NCBI GenBank assembly: GCA_003505795.1
Contig: DNXT01000376.1
Location: forward strand, 1-14,082
DNA from: Lysobacteraceae bacterium
GTDB taxonomy: Bacteria > Pseudomonadota > Gammaproteobacteria > Xanthomonadales > Xanthomonadaceae
Length of the DNA: 14,082 bases
Reading direction: 5' to 3'
The notes beneath the pieces were generated by a model. The model ran no database searches and was not told the DNA's origin. It saw nothing but the letters and a program-made list of their open reading frames with translations. How positions within the stretch are numbered: position 1 is the first letter of the stretch; each line of letters starts with the position of its first letter. Of this stretch, positions 1-6,656 are shown in pieces. The position numbers and the translations under genes are program-made.

Positions 1-113
1 GCTCTGCCGATCTCGCGCAGCACCACCGGCTCGGCCGCGGCCAGGAGCTCGTCCAGCGGCAGCGGACCGCCGCGGCAGTCGTCGCGCTCGGCGATGGCGA
101 CAGGCGCGGCCAC
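1..113 (-). CDS. Cupin-like (cupin_8/JmjC-type) protein, N-terminal fragment, incomplete at left edge
   Basis: Only the first 37 codons are in the window, read leftward from a GTG at 113-111 that sits 4 nt after the SapC stop. The peptide contains PLDELLAAAEPVVLREIGR. A 'PLDE...EPVVLR' opening is typical of cupin_8 proteins (a JmjC-like double-stranded beta-helix fold, often annotated 'Pass1-related' in xanthomonads), where it precedes the first strands of the fold. The metal-binding residues lie outside the window, so enzyme activity cannot be judged. Gene order supports the call: in xanthomonads and Caulobacter, SapC-family and cupin-like genes commonly travel together behind a TonB receptor, often with a tryptophan-halogenase-like gene, which would lie further left if present. 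The purine stretch AGGCGG about 9 nt ahead of the GTG is a usable ribosome-binding site inside the end of SapC, suggesting translational coupling. The family call rests on a short stretch plus context. Confidence 0.65.
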   Translation of the reverse strand, partial: MAAPVAIAERDDCRGGPLPLDELLAAAEPVVLREIGR

Positions 114-117
114 CCGT

Positions 118-876
118 TCAGGCCGCCTGCCCGGCCGCCGCCATGCCCGCGGCCTGGCGCAGCCGGCGCTGCTTCTCCGCCATCAGCCGCCGCACGTTGT
201 GCTGCGACGACAGCAGCAGATAGGCCCCTTCCAGGTAGCCGGCGCGATGCAGCCGGTGCAGCGCCGCCGCGTCGAGCGCGGCCAGCCGCCCGCGGTCGAT
301 GGCATGCAGGCCGGTCACGCTGACCGCGTGCGCCTCGTCGAGCTGCGCCTCCAGGGCGACCGGCTGGATCAGCCCCAGCGCATCGAACGCGTCGAACATG
401 GCGCCGCCCGCGTCGACGCCGTCGTGGATCCCCCGCAGCACGTCGATGATGTGCTCCAGGTAGGGACTGTGCCCGCCGTGCGCCAGGAAGACCCGCTCGC
501 CGTCGCCGTCGCCGATGCGCGGGTGCTCCATGTCGACGTGGATGACCGGCTCGCGCACCGGCTGGCCGTCCAGGTGCTGCTGCTGGAAGCCGATCAGGAA
601 CGGCCCCTTGGCGACGACGCCGGGCAGGTACGACGCATTCCAGCGGGTCCCGTCCAGGAACAGGTTCTCGTGCGGCTCGAAGCCCAGCAATGCCACGGAA
701 TGGCAGGCCCCGGCCTCGTCCCTGCGCAGGAAGATCGGATACTCGCGCTGCAGTTCGGCGTACTCGGTCGGGAATGCGGCGACCATGCCGACCTGGTCGC
801 CGAACTCCGGACCGAAGCGCATCACCACGCGCAGGTCCTTGTGGGTCACGTTGTTCAGCAGTTCGTAGCGGGCCAT
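118..876 (-). CDS. SapC-family protein (PF07277 type)
   Basis: A 252-residue protein starting MARYELLNNVTHKDLRVV. It carries the SapC-family hallmarks: an EYPIFLRRD segment (residues 45-53) and an ENLFLDG...RW..SYLPG...GPFLIGF block (70-97). The remainder is a mixed helical region ending in an Arg/Ala-rich tail (RRLRQAAGMAAAGQAA). The ATG at 876 is preceded by TGGAG about 7 nt upstream, which decides the start. No signal peptide or membrane segment is evident, so it is predicted cytoplasmic. The family name comes from a Campylobacter S-layer secretion gene, but SapC homologues in xanthomonads and Caulobacter sit beside TonB receptors and cupin-like or halogenase-like genes, and no S-layer function is implied. 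It lies 173 bp after TonB receptor 1 and beyond an intrinsic terminator, so it may depend on read-through or a weak promoter of its own. Family assignment is firm; molecular function is unknown. Confidence 0.88.
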   Translation of the reverse strand: MARYELLNNVTHKDLRVVMRFGPEFGDQVGMVAAFPTEYAELQREYPIFLRRDEAGACHSVALLGFEPHENLFLDGTRWNASYLPGVVAKGPFLIGFQQQHLDGQPVREPVIHVDMEHPRIGDGDGERVFLAHGGHSPYLEHIIDVLRGIHDGVDAGGAMFDAFDALGLIQPVALEAQLDEAHAVSVTGLHAIDRGRLAALDAAALHRLHRAGYLEGAYLLLSSQHNVRRLMAEKQRRLRQAAGMAAAGQAA

Positions 877-985
877 GCGGACTCCAGCGAGGATGCCGAG
901 TGCGGCGGCCGTGCATGGCTGCCGCGCGAAACATTGCAGAAAGCGCACCCGCCCACAAGCCCGCTCGCGTCCTCTCCACAAAAAC

Positions 986-1012
986 GAGGACCGCTGCCGT
1001 CCAGCGGTCCTC
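986..1012 (-). terminator. Intrinsic terminator after TonB receptor 1
   Basis: A perfect 11-bp stem (GAGGACCGCTG paired with CAGCGGTCCTC) closes a 5-nt loop. Read on the minus strand, the stem is followed at once by GTTTTTG (985-979). It begins 37 nt past the receptor stop codon. GC-rich stem, short loop and U-run make a textbook rho-independent terminator. It lies inside what would otherwise be a receptor-SapC-cupin operon, so it should lower expression of the downstream genes relative to the receptor. Confidence 0.85.
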
Positions 1013-1049
1013 CCCGATCGCGGCGTTGGGAGAGTGAATGCCGCCGGGC

Positions 1050-4000
1050 TCAGAAGTTGTAGCGTACCCCCAGCGTGTAGCGCGGGCTCTGTTCCACCAG
1101 CTTGATCACCTGCTTCTCCGAGCGCCCGTGCCAGCGCACGTCCTCGCCGGTGAGATTGATCGCCTCGAAACCGATCGACAGGTGGTCGTTGAACGCGTAG
1201 CTGACGCTCAGGTCCCATTGCTGGTAGGGCTCGACGTAGTACGGGTTGCGGTTGGAGCCGTCCTGGTTGGCGGCGATCAGGTACTCGTCGCGCCAGTTCC
1301 ACGCCAGCCGCGCGCTCCAGCCGTATTTCTCGTACATCAGCATCGCGTTGGCGGTGTCGCTCAGGCCCAGCAGCGCGAACTGGTCGCGGTCGATCACCGT
1401 GTTGTCGAAGCCGACGTCGCCCTTGACGATGGTGTAGTTGGCGTAGATGCCGAAGCCGGTGTCGCCGAAGAAGTACTGCCCGCCCAGCTCCCAGCCGTGG
1501 ATGTTGGCGTTGTTCTGGTTGACCGGCCGCGACACGTCGAACTCGTACAGCGGGTCGTCGGCCTCGCCGACCAGGTCGTAGGCGGTCTCCAGCGCCAGGC
1601 TCTGCGCCGAACTGCCGTCGTAGGCTCCCAGGCCGCCGGTGGCCGCGGCATTGCGCAGCAGCGCCAGCGCCGAGAACAACGAGGTGTCGTTGGCCGAGCA
1701 GGCCGCGGCGACATCGTTGCCGGCGGCGCCGACCTGGGCCGCGCAGGCGCCGCTCTGCAGGAACGCCAGCGCCGCCTGCGCGTCCGGCCCGGAGGTCGGG
1801 TCGCGCAGGTCGTACAGGGTCTGGCGCGACACCGTGTTGCCGATGAAGTTGCTCACCCGCTTGTCCCAGAACGTGAGCGACACGTAGCTGGCGTCGGCGA
1901 AGTACCACTCCACCGCCAGGTCCAGGTTGTTGGACTCCAGCGGGTCCAGCGCCGGGTTCTGCGCGCTGCCGGCCGCACGCGTGGACGGGTTGATCAGGAT
2001 CGAGCCGGTCGGCGTGCCCGGGGTCGGCCCCGCGATCAGGTTGTTGTACGGGGCGCGGGCGATGGTCTGGCCGAACGAGGCGCGCCCCTTCAGCGCATCG
2101 GTGAAGTTGATGCTGAAGTCCAGGTTGGGAAGGATGTGGCTGTAGCTGTGCTTCTCGCTGAAGGGCTGCAGGTCGCTGGAGCGGATCAGCTGGAAGTCGT
2201 TGTTGGCCTGCCACTCCAGCGCGGTCGGGGTGGCCACCTGCGAGGTCGAGACCACGTCGGTCTTCTCGTAGCGCACGCCGATGCGGGTACTGGTGCTCAT
2301 GTCGCCCAGCTCGCCGTCGAACTCGAGCTGCATGTAGGCCGCGCGGGTCTTCTCCTCGACCCGGTTGTCGGAACTGAACTGCGGGTTGTAGCGGGTGCCG
2401 ACCCCGTAGGCATCGCCGGCCCACAGCGCAAGCTGGTCGGCATTGCCGCGCCAGGCGTTGGGCGCGGCGCCGGCGGGGTTGTAGTCGTCGAACAGGCCGA
2501 TGATGCTGACCGGCCGCAGCAGGTCCATCATGCCCGGCTCGTTGCCGGCGTTGGCCACGCCCCAGTCGCCCAGCGCCGCGTAGGTGTCGCTGGTGCGCCG
2601 CTTCATCGTGGTGCGCGCGGTATCGACGCCGAACTGGAAGCGGCCGTTGTCGAAATCCCACTGGCCGTCGACCCGGCCTTCCTTCACCTCGGTGACCTGG
2701 CTCTGGTAGTAGATGCGCAGCACCTGGCTGCCCAGTTCCTCGGCGGTGAAGTCCGGATTCACCTCGCCGTTGCTGCCGGCGATCGAATCGGCGGCGGTCG
2801 GATACCAGGTGCGCGCGCCGATCGGCAGGCCGTTGTTGAACCAGAATTCCTGGCCCCACTGGCCGCCGCAGTTGGGACCGGCGGTGCAGTTGTTGGTCCC
2901 GGCCAGGCTGAAGTAGGTGGCGCTGCCGCCGGTGACCGGATCGTTGGGCAGGCTCTGGGTCTTGGAGTTGTGCGCATCGAAGCTCAGCCGCAGCCGGTCG
3001 CTGGCCTGCCAGTCGGCGTTGAAGCCCAGCGACCCGAGCTTGTACTTCTGCATGTTGCGCTGTTGCTCCATGCCGAAGTCCTTGGCGCCGTTGGGGACGT
3101 CGCGCAGGTACACCGGCGTGGCCACCGCCTGCCCGGTGTCGAACACCAGGTCGGTGAAGCTGTTGGCGCGCTGCAGCCAGATGCCCTGCTCGCCGCGATC
3201 CTCGCGGATCTCGTTCTGCGAGTAGGTGTAGTCCAGGGTCAGGGTCAGGCTGTCGCTCGGCGCGAACTGCAGCACCGCCTGGCCGTTGGTACGCTCGCGC
3301 TCGAAGTCGGCGAAGGCGTAGCGCAGGTCGTTGGGCATCGCGTACAGCTGGCCGATCTGCGGTGCGTTGACCAGGTTGGCATCCGGCCGCAGCGCCGGGT
3401 CGGTGCCGGTCCACGGCTGCACGTTCCAGGTGTTCTCGGTGGCCTGCACCGAACCGCCGTGGCGCTTCTGGTAGCTGGCGCTCAGGCCGATGCCCCAGAC
3501 CTTGTCGGGGCTGGTGTAGCTGAAGATGCCCGACACCTCCGGGGTGATGTCGTTGCCGAACGGCTGCGAGTCGTCCGACACCATCTTGGCGCCGGCGCTG
3601 GCGACCACGCCCTCGTGGTTGAACGGGCGGTCGGTCTGGATGTCGATGGTCGCGCCGATGCCGCCGCTGGGCGCGTTGGCGCGGCTGGTCTTGAACACCT
3701 CGATGCCGGTGATCGCCTCCGACGCCAGCTGGGCGAAGTTGAACGCGCGGGTGCCGACGTCGACGCCGCCGATCGGCACCTGCCCGGGCGCGCCGAACGC
3801 ATCGGCGCCGGGAATCAGCCGGCCGTTGAGGGTCACCGTGTTGAACTGCGGGCCGAAGCCGCGGGCGGTGACCTGCGCGCCCTCGCCGTCGCGCCGTTCG
3901 ATCGAGATGCCGGTGATGCGCTGCAGCGACTCGGCCAGGTTGGTGTCGGGGAACTTGCCGATGTCCTCGGCGCTGATCGCGTCGACCACACCGGCCGCAT

Positions 4001-4217
4001 CGCGCTTGATGCCCATCGACTGGTTGAGGCTGCTGCGGATGCCGGTGACCTGGACGGTGTCCAGGGTGGTGGCCTCGCTCGAGGACTGCTGCTGGCTTTG
4101 CGGCGCGGCGGCCTGCCGGCTCTGGGCGTCCTGTGCAAAAGCGGGATTGATGACCAGTACGCCACCGACGAAGGTGAACATGGCCCTCGACTTCAATCTC
4201 GTCAACTTGCGGCTCAT
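1050..4217 (-). CDS. TonB-dependent receptor 1 (Xanthomonas/Caulobacter oligosaccharide type)
   Basis: A 1055-residue outer-membrane active transporter powered by TonB-ExbBD. The start at 4217 is set by AAGGA 7 nt upstream; the frame stays open for 37 more codons upstream but without such a site or a signal sequence. Residues 1-28 form a signal peptide (basic start, hydrophobic core, NPAFA before Gln29). A Gln/Ala/Ser-rich spacer leads to the TonB box LDTVQVTG (52-59). The plug includes AEDIGKFPDTNLAESLQRI (82-100), the signature of TonB-Xanth-Caul receptors. A long beta-barrel ends in RYTLGVRYNF with the C-terminal Phe needed for outer-membrane insertion. Cysteine pairs at 444/450 and 825/840 fall in likely external loops. 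The length suits an oligosaccharide receptor rather than a compact siderophore receptor. A 14-bp operator-like palindrome about 290 bp upstream and the SapC/cupin genes downstream point to regulated carbohydrate uptake. The exact ligand is not readable. Confidence 0.95.
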   Translation of the reverse strand: MSRKLTRLKSRAMFTFVGGVLVINPAFAQDAQSRQAAAPQSQQQSSSEATTLDTVQVTGIRSSLNQSMGIKRDAAGVVDAISAEDIGKFPDTNLAESLQRITGISIERRDGEGAQVTARGFGPQFNTVTLNGRLIPGADAFGAPGQVPIGGVDVGTRAFNFAQLASEAITGIEVFKTSRANAPSGGIGATIDIQTDRPFNHEGVVASAGAKMVSDDSQPFGNDITPEVSGIFSYTSPDKVWGIGLSASYQKRHGGSVQATENTWNVQPWTGTDPALRPDANLVNAPQIGQLYAMPNDLRYAFADFERERTNGQAVLQFAPSDSLTLTLDYTYSQNEIREDRGEQGIWLQRANSFTDLVFDTGQAVATPVYLRDVPNGAKDFGMEQQRNMQKYKLGSLGFNADWQASDRLRLSFDAHNSKTQSLPNDPVTGGSATYFSLAGTNNCTAGPNCGGQWGQEFWFNNGLPIGARTWYPTAADSIAGSNGEVNPDFTAEELGSQVLRIYYQSQVTEVKEGRVDGQWDFDNGRFQFGVDTARTTMKRRTSDTYAALGDWGVANAGNEPGMMDLLRPVSIIGLFDDYNPAGAAPNAWRGNADQLALWAGDAYGVGTRYNPQFSSDNRVEEKTRAAYMQLEFDGELGDMSTSTRIGVRYEKTDVVSTSQVATPTALEWQANNDFQLIRSSDLQPFSEKHSYSHILPNLDFSINFTDALKGRASFGQTIARAPYNNLIAGPTPGTPTGSILINPSTRAAGSAQNPALDPLESNNLDLAVEWYFADASYVSLTFWDKRVSNFIGNTVSRQTLYDLRDPTSGPDAQAALAFLQSGACAAQVGAAGNDVAAACSANDTSLFSALALLRNAAATGGLGAYDGSSAQSLALETAYDLVGEADDPLYEFDVSRPVNQNNANIHGWELGGQYFFGDTGFGIYANYTIVKGDVGFDNTVIDRDQFALLGLSDTANAMLMYEKYGWSARLAWNWRDEYLIAANQDGSNRNPYYVEPYQQWDLSVSYAFNDHLSIGFEAINLTGEDVRWHGRSEKQVIKLVEQSPRYTLGVRYNF

Positions 4218-4224
4218 CGGTTTG

Positions 4225-4229
4225 TCCTT
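4225..4229 (-). promoter_or_regulatory. Ribosome-binding site of TonB receptor 1
   Basis: AAGGA on the minus strand, 7 nt before the ATG at 4217. It fixes this start over the in-frame ATG at 4328, because the signal peptide begins directly at 4217. Confidence 0.8.
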
Positions 4230-4265
4230 GGCTTTGATGTCGAACGACGGGTGGCGAAACCGGAT

Positions 4266-4284
4266 CGAGGCGGCATCCGCCTCG
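4266..4284 (-). other. Hairpin in the receptor 1 mRNA leader
   Basis: CGAGGCGG and CCGCCTCG pair perfectly over 8 bp around a 3-nt loop, about 50 nt upstream of the receptor 1 start codon. No U-run follows, so it is not an intrinsic terminator. It could affect leader stability or translation; no function is shown. Confidence 0.5.
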
Positions 4285-4374
4285 TCGCTGCCTTGCTCGG
4301 TACGTGACACGGAAACCTGTACATGCACGCGAAGTCCGTTTGCCGTCTCGGAGGACCCTGCGCTTTCCCCAAGC

Positions 4375-4413
4375 CACGCCGGAAGCGGATTCCGATCCCC
4401 CGGTTCCGGCGTG
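4375..4413 (-). other. Inverted repeat in the receptor 1 leader
   Basis: CACGCCGGAA and TTCCGGCGTG form a perfect 10-bp inverted repeat with a 19-nt spacer. It lies between the putative promoter/operator (about 4506-4560) and the receptor start. It could fold in the transcript or be a protein-binding dyad. No T-run adjoins it on either strand. Confidence 0.5.
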
Positions 4414-4505
4414 TCGATCCGCGGCTCCTCCCGGAGTTCGGATGCCGCGTGTGGCTAGAGCGCCTCGCCTCCCTGGAACCGACGGCAGCTGCGAAGCGAC
4501 CGGAT

Positions 4506-4519
4506 TGATAGCGCTAACA
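4506..4519. promoter_or_regulatory. Xyl-box-like LacI-family operator ahead of TonB receptor 1
   Basis: TGATAGCGCTAACA (TGTTAGCGCTATCA on the minus strand) is a near-perfect palindrome around TAGCGCTA with a central CpG, the usual form of LacI-family operators. From memory it agrees with the xyl-box of the Xanthomonas xylan regulon and the Caulobacter xylose operator. It differs at two or fewer positions from the boxes at 11287-11300 and 11447-11460, so one repressor probably binds all three. Confidence 0.75.
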
Positions 4520-4530
4520 CGATTGCGCGA

Positions 4531-4560
4531 AAACTACTCACTGGTGCGAAGGCTTGTCAT
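4531..4560 (-). promoter_or_regulatory. Weak candidate promoter for TonB receptor 1
   Basis: On the minus strand, ATGACA (4560-4555, 5 of 6 to the -35 consensus) is followed after 18 bp by TAGTTT (4536-4531, 3 of 6 to the -10 consensus). The predicted start near 4524 puts the operator at 4506-4519 just downstream of +1, a normal repression position. The -10 match is poor. Confidence 0.3.
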
Positions 4561-4574
4561 CATGCGGCGCAGCA

Positions 4575-4586
4575 GAAAACGCTCTC
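4575..4586. promoter_or_regulatory. Possible second regulator site (GAAAACGCTCTC)
   Basis: A partial dyad of the GAAA-n-CG-n-TTTC type used by many LacI-family repressors. The flanking bases also form AAACGC-N9-GCGTTT (4577-4597). A related site lies 65 bp away at 4640. The evidence is similarity of form only. Confidence 0.25.
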
Positions 4587-4639
4587 ATAGCGCGTTTGGG
4601 CGGCGCCGGAACGGCGTCCTCCCGTGCCGACATCGCGCC

Positions 4640-4651
4640 GAAAGCGTTTTC
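4640..4651. promoter_or_regulatory. Possible second regulator site (GAAAGCGTTTTC)
   Basis: A nearly symmetric GAAA-GCGT-TTTC sequence with central CpG, similar in form to LacI-family operators but different from the TAGCGCTA boxes. It is upstream of the receptor 1 promoter candidate. Binding is inferred only from symmetry. Confidence 0.3.
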
Positions 4652-4786
4652 CGGCTACGTGCCGCCACACGACCGCGCCGGCAGCGCCGTCGAAACCGCG
4701 CGACGCGCCGCTCCTCGCCTGACCGGTTCATCGTCACCGGCATCGCAGCGCGTGCGCCGGCCGGTATGCCCGGAGGGCCCACCCCT

Positions 4787-5611
4787 TCATTGCGCGCCCA
4801 GGAACGACCATTCGAACCGCGCCTGCACCGCCTGCCCCGCGTGCAGAACCGAATCGCGCAGATTGAATGCGTCCGGCGGCCCGGTCTGCGGCTCCACGCA
4901 GGTGGCGTGCAAAGGCTGGTCGTAGACCACCCAGTGGTCGCAATCCGATGCCAGCTGCAGGATCGCCCCGTCGCGCCGCATCCGCACCTCGCCGCGATGG
5001 ACGAAGCAGTCGTCCCACGGTCCCGCGGTCGGCGGCGCCAGCGGCAACGTGGCGATGCCCTCGCTGTCGCGCGGATACATCGCCTCCGGCCCGAACTGCA
5101 GCTGCTCGGGCTTGCGCAGCCACGGATGCCAACCGAGCACGGGCATCGGCATCGGCCGCGTGCCGGCCCGCAACAGCAGCTGCATCTGGATCCGCGCGGC
5201 GCCGAGCCGGATGCGCTGCTCGGCGCGGCCGCCGAACGGCCAGGCCGCGTCTTCGGGCAGCGCCAGGGTCAACACGCATTCGCTGGCGGACACCGCCTCG
5301 ACCTGCCAGGAGCGGTCGAAGCCGAGCCCGTGGATCGCGTGCGCCCCGAGGTTGGGCGGGATCCGATGGGTCCTTCCCCCGAAGCCGAAGCGGCCATTGC
5401 GGATGCGGCCGGCCCACGGCAGCATCGGATAGCAGCCCCAGGCGATGGCGGCGTCGTATCCCTCGCCCGGGCCGACCAGCCAGGCGCGCCCTTCATGGAC
5501 CACCTGCGCCAGGCGCCCTCCTGCCTGCGGCGCCACCACCACCTCCAGCTCGCCGAGGCCCAGCCGCAGCACCGGGCCCGGCGACAGCGGCCGCTGCGCG
5601 ACGTCGTCCAT
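4787..5611 (-). CDS. Aldose 1-epimerase (mutarotase)-like protein
   Basis: A 274-residue galactose-mutarotase-fold protein predicted to interconvert alpha and beta anomers of a released sugar. Family residues are visible: a YPMLPWAGRIRNGRF stretch (61-75), HAIHGLGFDRSW (91-102) with catalytic-type His94, GWHPWL (160-165) with His162, DDCF (200-203), and the CVEPQTGPPDAFN block (238-250) whose Glu240 corresponds to the general base. All key residues are present. It has no signal peptide and is likely cytoplasmic. The ATG at 5611 lies 3 nt after the GH43 stop (TGA GGC ATG), so the two are almost certainly co-transcribed and translationally coupled. As last gene of the receptor 2-symporter-GH43 unit it would process the glycosidase product. 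The exact sugar (xylose, arabinose, glucose, galactose) cannot be told; the sequence is a divergent mutarotase rather than classical GalM. Confidence 0.88.
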   Translation of the reverse strand: MDDVAQRPLSPGPVLRLGLGELEVVVAPQAGGRLAQVVHEGRAWLVGPGEGYDAAIAWGCYPMLPWAGRIRNGRFGFGGRTHRIPPNLGAHAIHGLGFDRSWQVEAVSASECVLTLALPEDAAWPFGGRAEQRIRLGAARIQMQLLLRAGTRPMPMPVLGWHPWLRKPEQLQFGPEAMYPRDSEGIATLPLAPPTAGPWDDCFVHRGEVRMRRDGAILQLASDCDHWVVYDQPLHATCVEPQTGPPDAFNLRDSVLHAGQAVQARFEWSFLGAQ

Positions 5612-5614
5612 GCC

Positions 5615-6631
5615 TCACTCGCCGTAGGGATGCAGGGTCACGATCCGCCCCTGCGCGTCGTAGTGCAACTCGGCCACCTTGATGTTGCGCAGGTGGGTGA
5701 CCCCGCCGGAGACGATGGTGTCGTGATAGAACAGCCACCAGCGTCCTTCGAACTCGACGATCGAATGATGCGTGGTCCAGCCCAGTACCGGGGTCAGGAT
5801 CACGCCCTCGTAGGTGAACGGTCCGTACGGATTGTCGCCGACCGCGTAGCACAGCAGGTGGGTGTCGCCGGTCGAATACGACAGGTAGTAGCGGCCGCCA
5901 TGGCGGTGCAGCCACGGCCCCTCGAAATAGCGCCGGGCGTGGTCGTCGGCCCGCAACGGCTGCCCGGCCTCGTCGAGGATCAGCACCTCGCGCGACGGCT
6001 CGGCGAGCTGCTTCATGTCCGCGCTCAGGCGGGCCACCCGCGGTCCCAGCGCCGCCGCCGCGCCGGAAGGCTCGACATGCGCCTCGTGGTAGCGGTTGTC
6101 GCGGTACTTCTGCAGCTGCCCGCCCCAGATCCCGCCGAAATACAGGTAGTACTCGCCGTCCTCGTCGGCGAACACCGCCGGATCGATCGAATAGCTGCCG
6201 GCGATCGGCTCGGGCTCGGCGCGGAACGGCCCTTCCGGACGATCGCCCACCGCCACGCCGATCTGGAAGATGCCGTCGGCGCGCTTGGCCGGGAAGTAGA
6301 GGTAGTAGATGCCGTCCCGGCAGGCCGCGTCCGGCGCCCACATCTGCCGCTGCGCCCACGGCACGTCGTCCACGTGCAGGGCCACGCCGCAGTCGTGCGC
6401 CTCGCCCAGCGGCGAGTCCATCCGGAACACGTGGTAGTCGCACATGCCGAAGTGGTCGCCGTTGTCGTTGAACGACACCCCCGCCTCGACGTCGTGCGAG
6501 GGGTAGATGTACAGCCGGCCTTCGAACACGTGCGCGGAAGGGTCGGCGGTATGGATGTGGGTCACCAGCGGCGGCGAGATCGCCCTGGCGTCGAGTTCCT
6601 TCAGGCGTTCCGGATCGAGTCGCTTGCTCAT
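5615..6631 (-). CDS. GH43-family glycosidase (beta-xylosidase / alpha-L-arabinofuranosidase type)
   Basis: A 338-residue five-bladed beta-propeller glycoside hydrolase. The three GH43 acidic residues can be placed: Asp30 in TADPSAHVFEGRLYIYPSHD (general base), Asp150 in SIDPAVF (pKa modulator) and Glu237 in YFEGPWL (general acid). Blade repeats such as DGIYYLYFPA (106-115), DGEYYLYFGG (158-167) and GGRYYLSYST are clear, as is the late TTHHSIVEF segment that in GH43 supplies the active-site His. No signal peptide and no carbohydrate-binding module, so it should act in the cytoplasm on short imported oligosaccharides. The length is that of a single-domain GH43. It lies 25 bp after the symporter stop and 3 bp before the epimerase. 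The spacer before its ATG lacks a purine-rich ribosome-binding site, so translation may rely on coupling to the symporter. Xylosidase versus arabinofuranosidase specificity is not decidable here. Confidence 0.92.
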   Translation of the reverse strand: MSKRLDPERLKELDARAISPPLVTHIHTADPSAHVFEGRLYIYPSHDVEAGVSFNDNGDHFGMCDYHVFRMDSPLGEAHDCGVALHVDDVPWAQRQMWAPDAACRDGIYYLYFPAKRADGIFQIGVAVGDRPEGPFRAEPEPIAGSYSIDPAVFADEDGEYYLYFGGIWGGQLQKYRDNRYHEAHVEPSGAAAALGPRVARLSADMKQLAEPSREVLILDEAGQPLRADDHARRYFEGPWLHRHGGRYYLSYSTGDTHLLCYAVGDNPYGPFTYEGVILTPVLGWTTHHSIVEFEGRWWLFYHDTIVSGGVTHLRNIKVAELHYDAQGRIVTLHPYGE

Positions 6632-6656
6632 GGGGGAGTCGGAAGTGGGGAGGGGG
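6632..6656 (-). other. Pyrimidine-only-like spacer without ribosome-binding site before GH43
   Basis: On the mRNA strand the spacer is C-rich (CCCCCTCCCCACTTCC followed by GACTCCCCC) and has no Shine-Dalgarno-like sequence before the GH43 ATG. The opposite strand carries G-tracts of 5, 2, 4 and 5, so a two-tier G-quadruplex is conceivable in the DNA. Confidence 0.45.

Larger units (their letters stand above)
4218..4786. other. Non-coding control region between the epimerase and TonB receptor 1
   Basis: This 569-bp stretch holds no convincing gene. Short open frames here lack ribosome-binding sites and family resemblance. It contains, from right to left, two GAAA-CG-type dyads (4640-4651, 4575-4586), a weak promoter (4531-4560), a TAGCGCTA operator (4506-4519) and two leader inverted repeats (4375-4413, 4266-4284). 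No clear terminator with a T-run was found just after the epimerase stop, so that transcript may run into this region. Confidence 0.7.

Noticed and set aside
118..876. SapC as part of an S-layer or antimicrobial-peptide (Sap ABC) transporter
   Set aside because: No membrane segments, no ABC partners and no S-layer gene nearby; the family name is historical.
1050..4217. Siderophore (iron) receptor as the role of TonB receptor 1
   Set aside because: Over 1000 residues, the TonB-Xanth-Caul plug signature, the sugar-type operator and the neighbouring carbohydrate genes all favour oligosaccharide uptake.
1038..4307. A 1089-codon open frame on the plus strand opposite TonB receptor 1
   Set aside because: It is fully antisense to a receptor with signal peptide, TonB box, plug and terminal Phe. 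Its product is a low-complexity Val/Ala/Gly/Arg/His-rich string with no family resemblance, a common artefact of third-position GC bias.
118..4377. A 1419-codon minus-strand open frame joining SapC to a frame within receptor 1 as one giant protein
   Set aside because: Its first part is an out-of-frame reading of receptor 1. Only the last 252 codons, from the ATG at 876 with its own ribosome-binding site, match a real family (SapC).
4323..4782. Small open frames in the gap (plus strand 4323-4508 and minus strand 4585-4782)
   Set aside because: Arg/Pro-rich, without good ribosome-binding sites, and the minus-strand one overlaps the dyads of the control region. They look like chance frames in GC-rich DNA.
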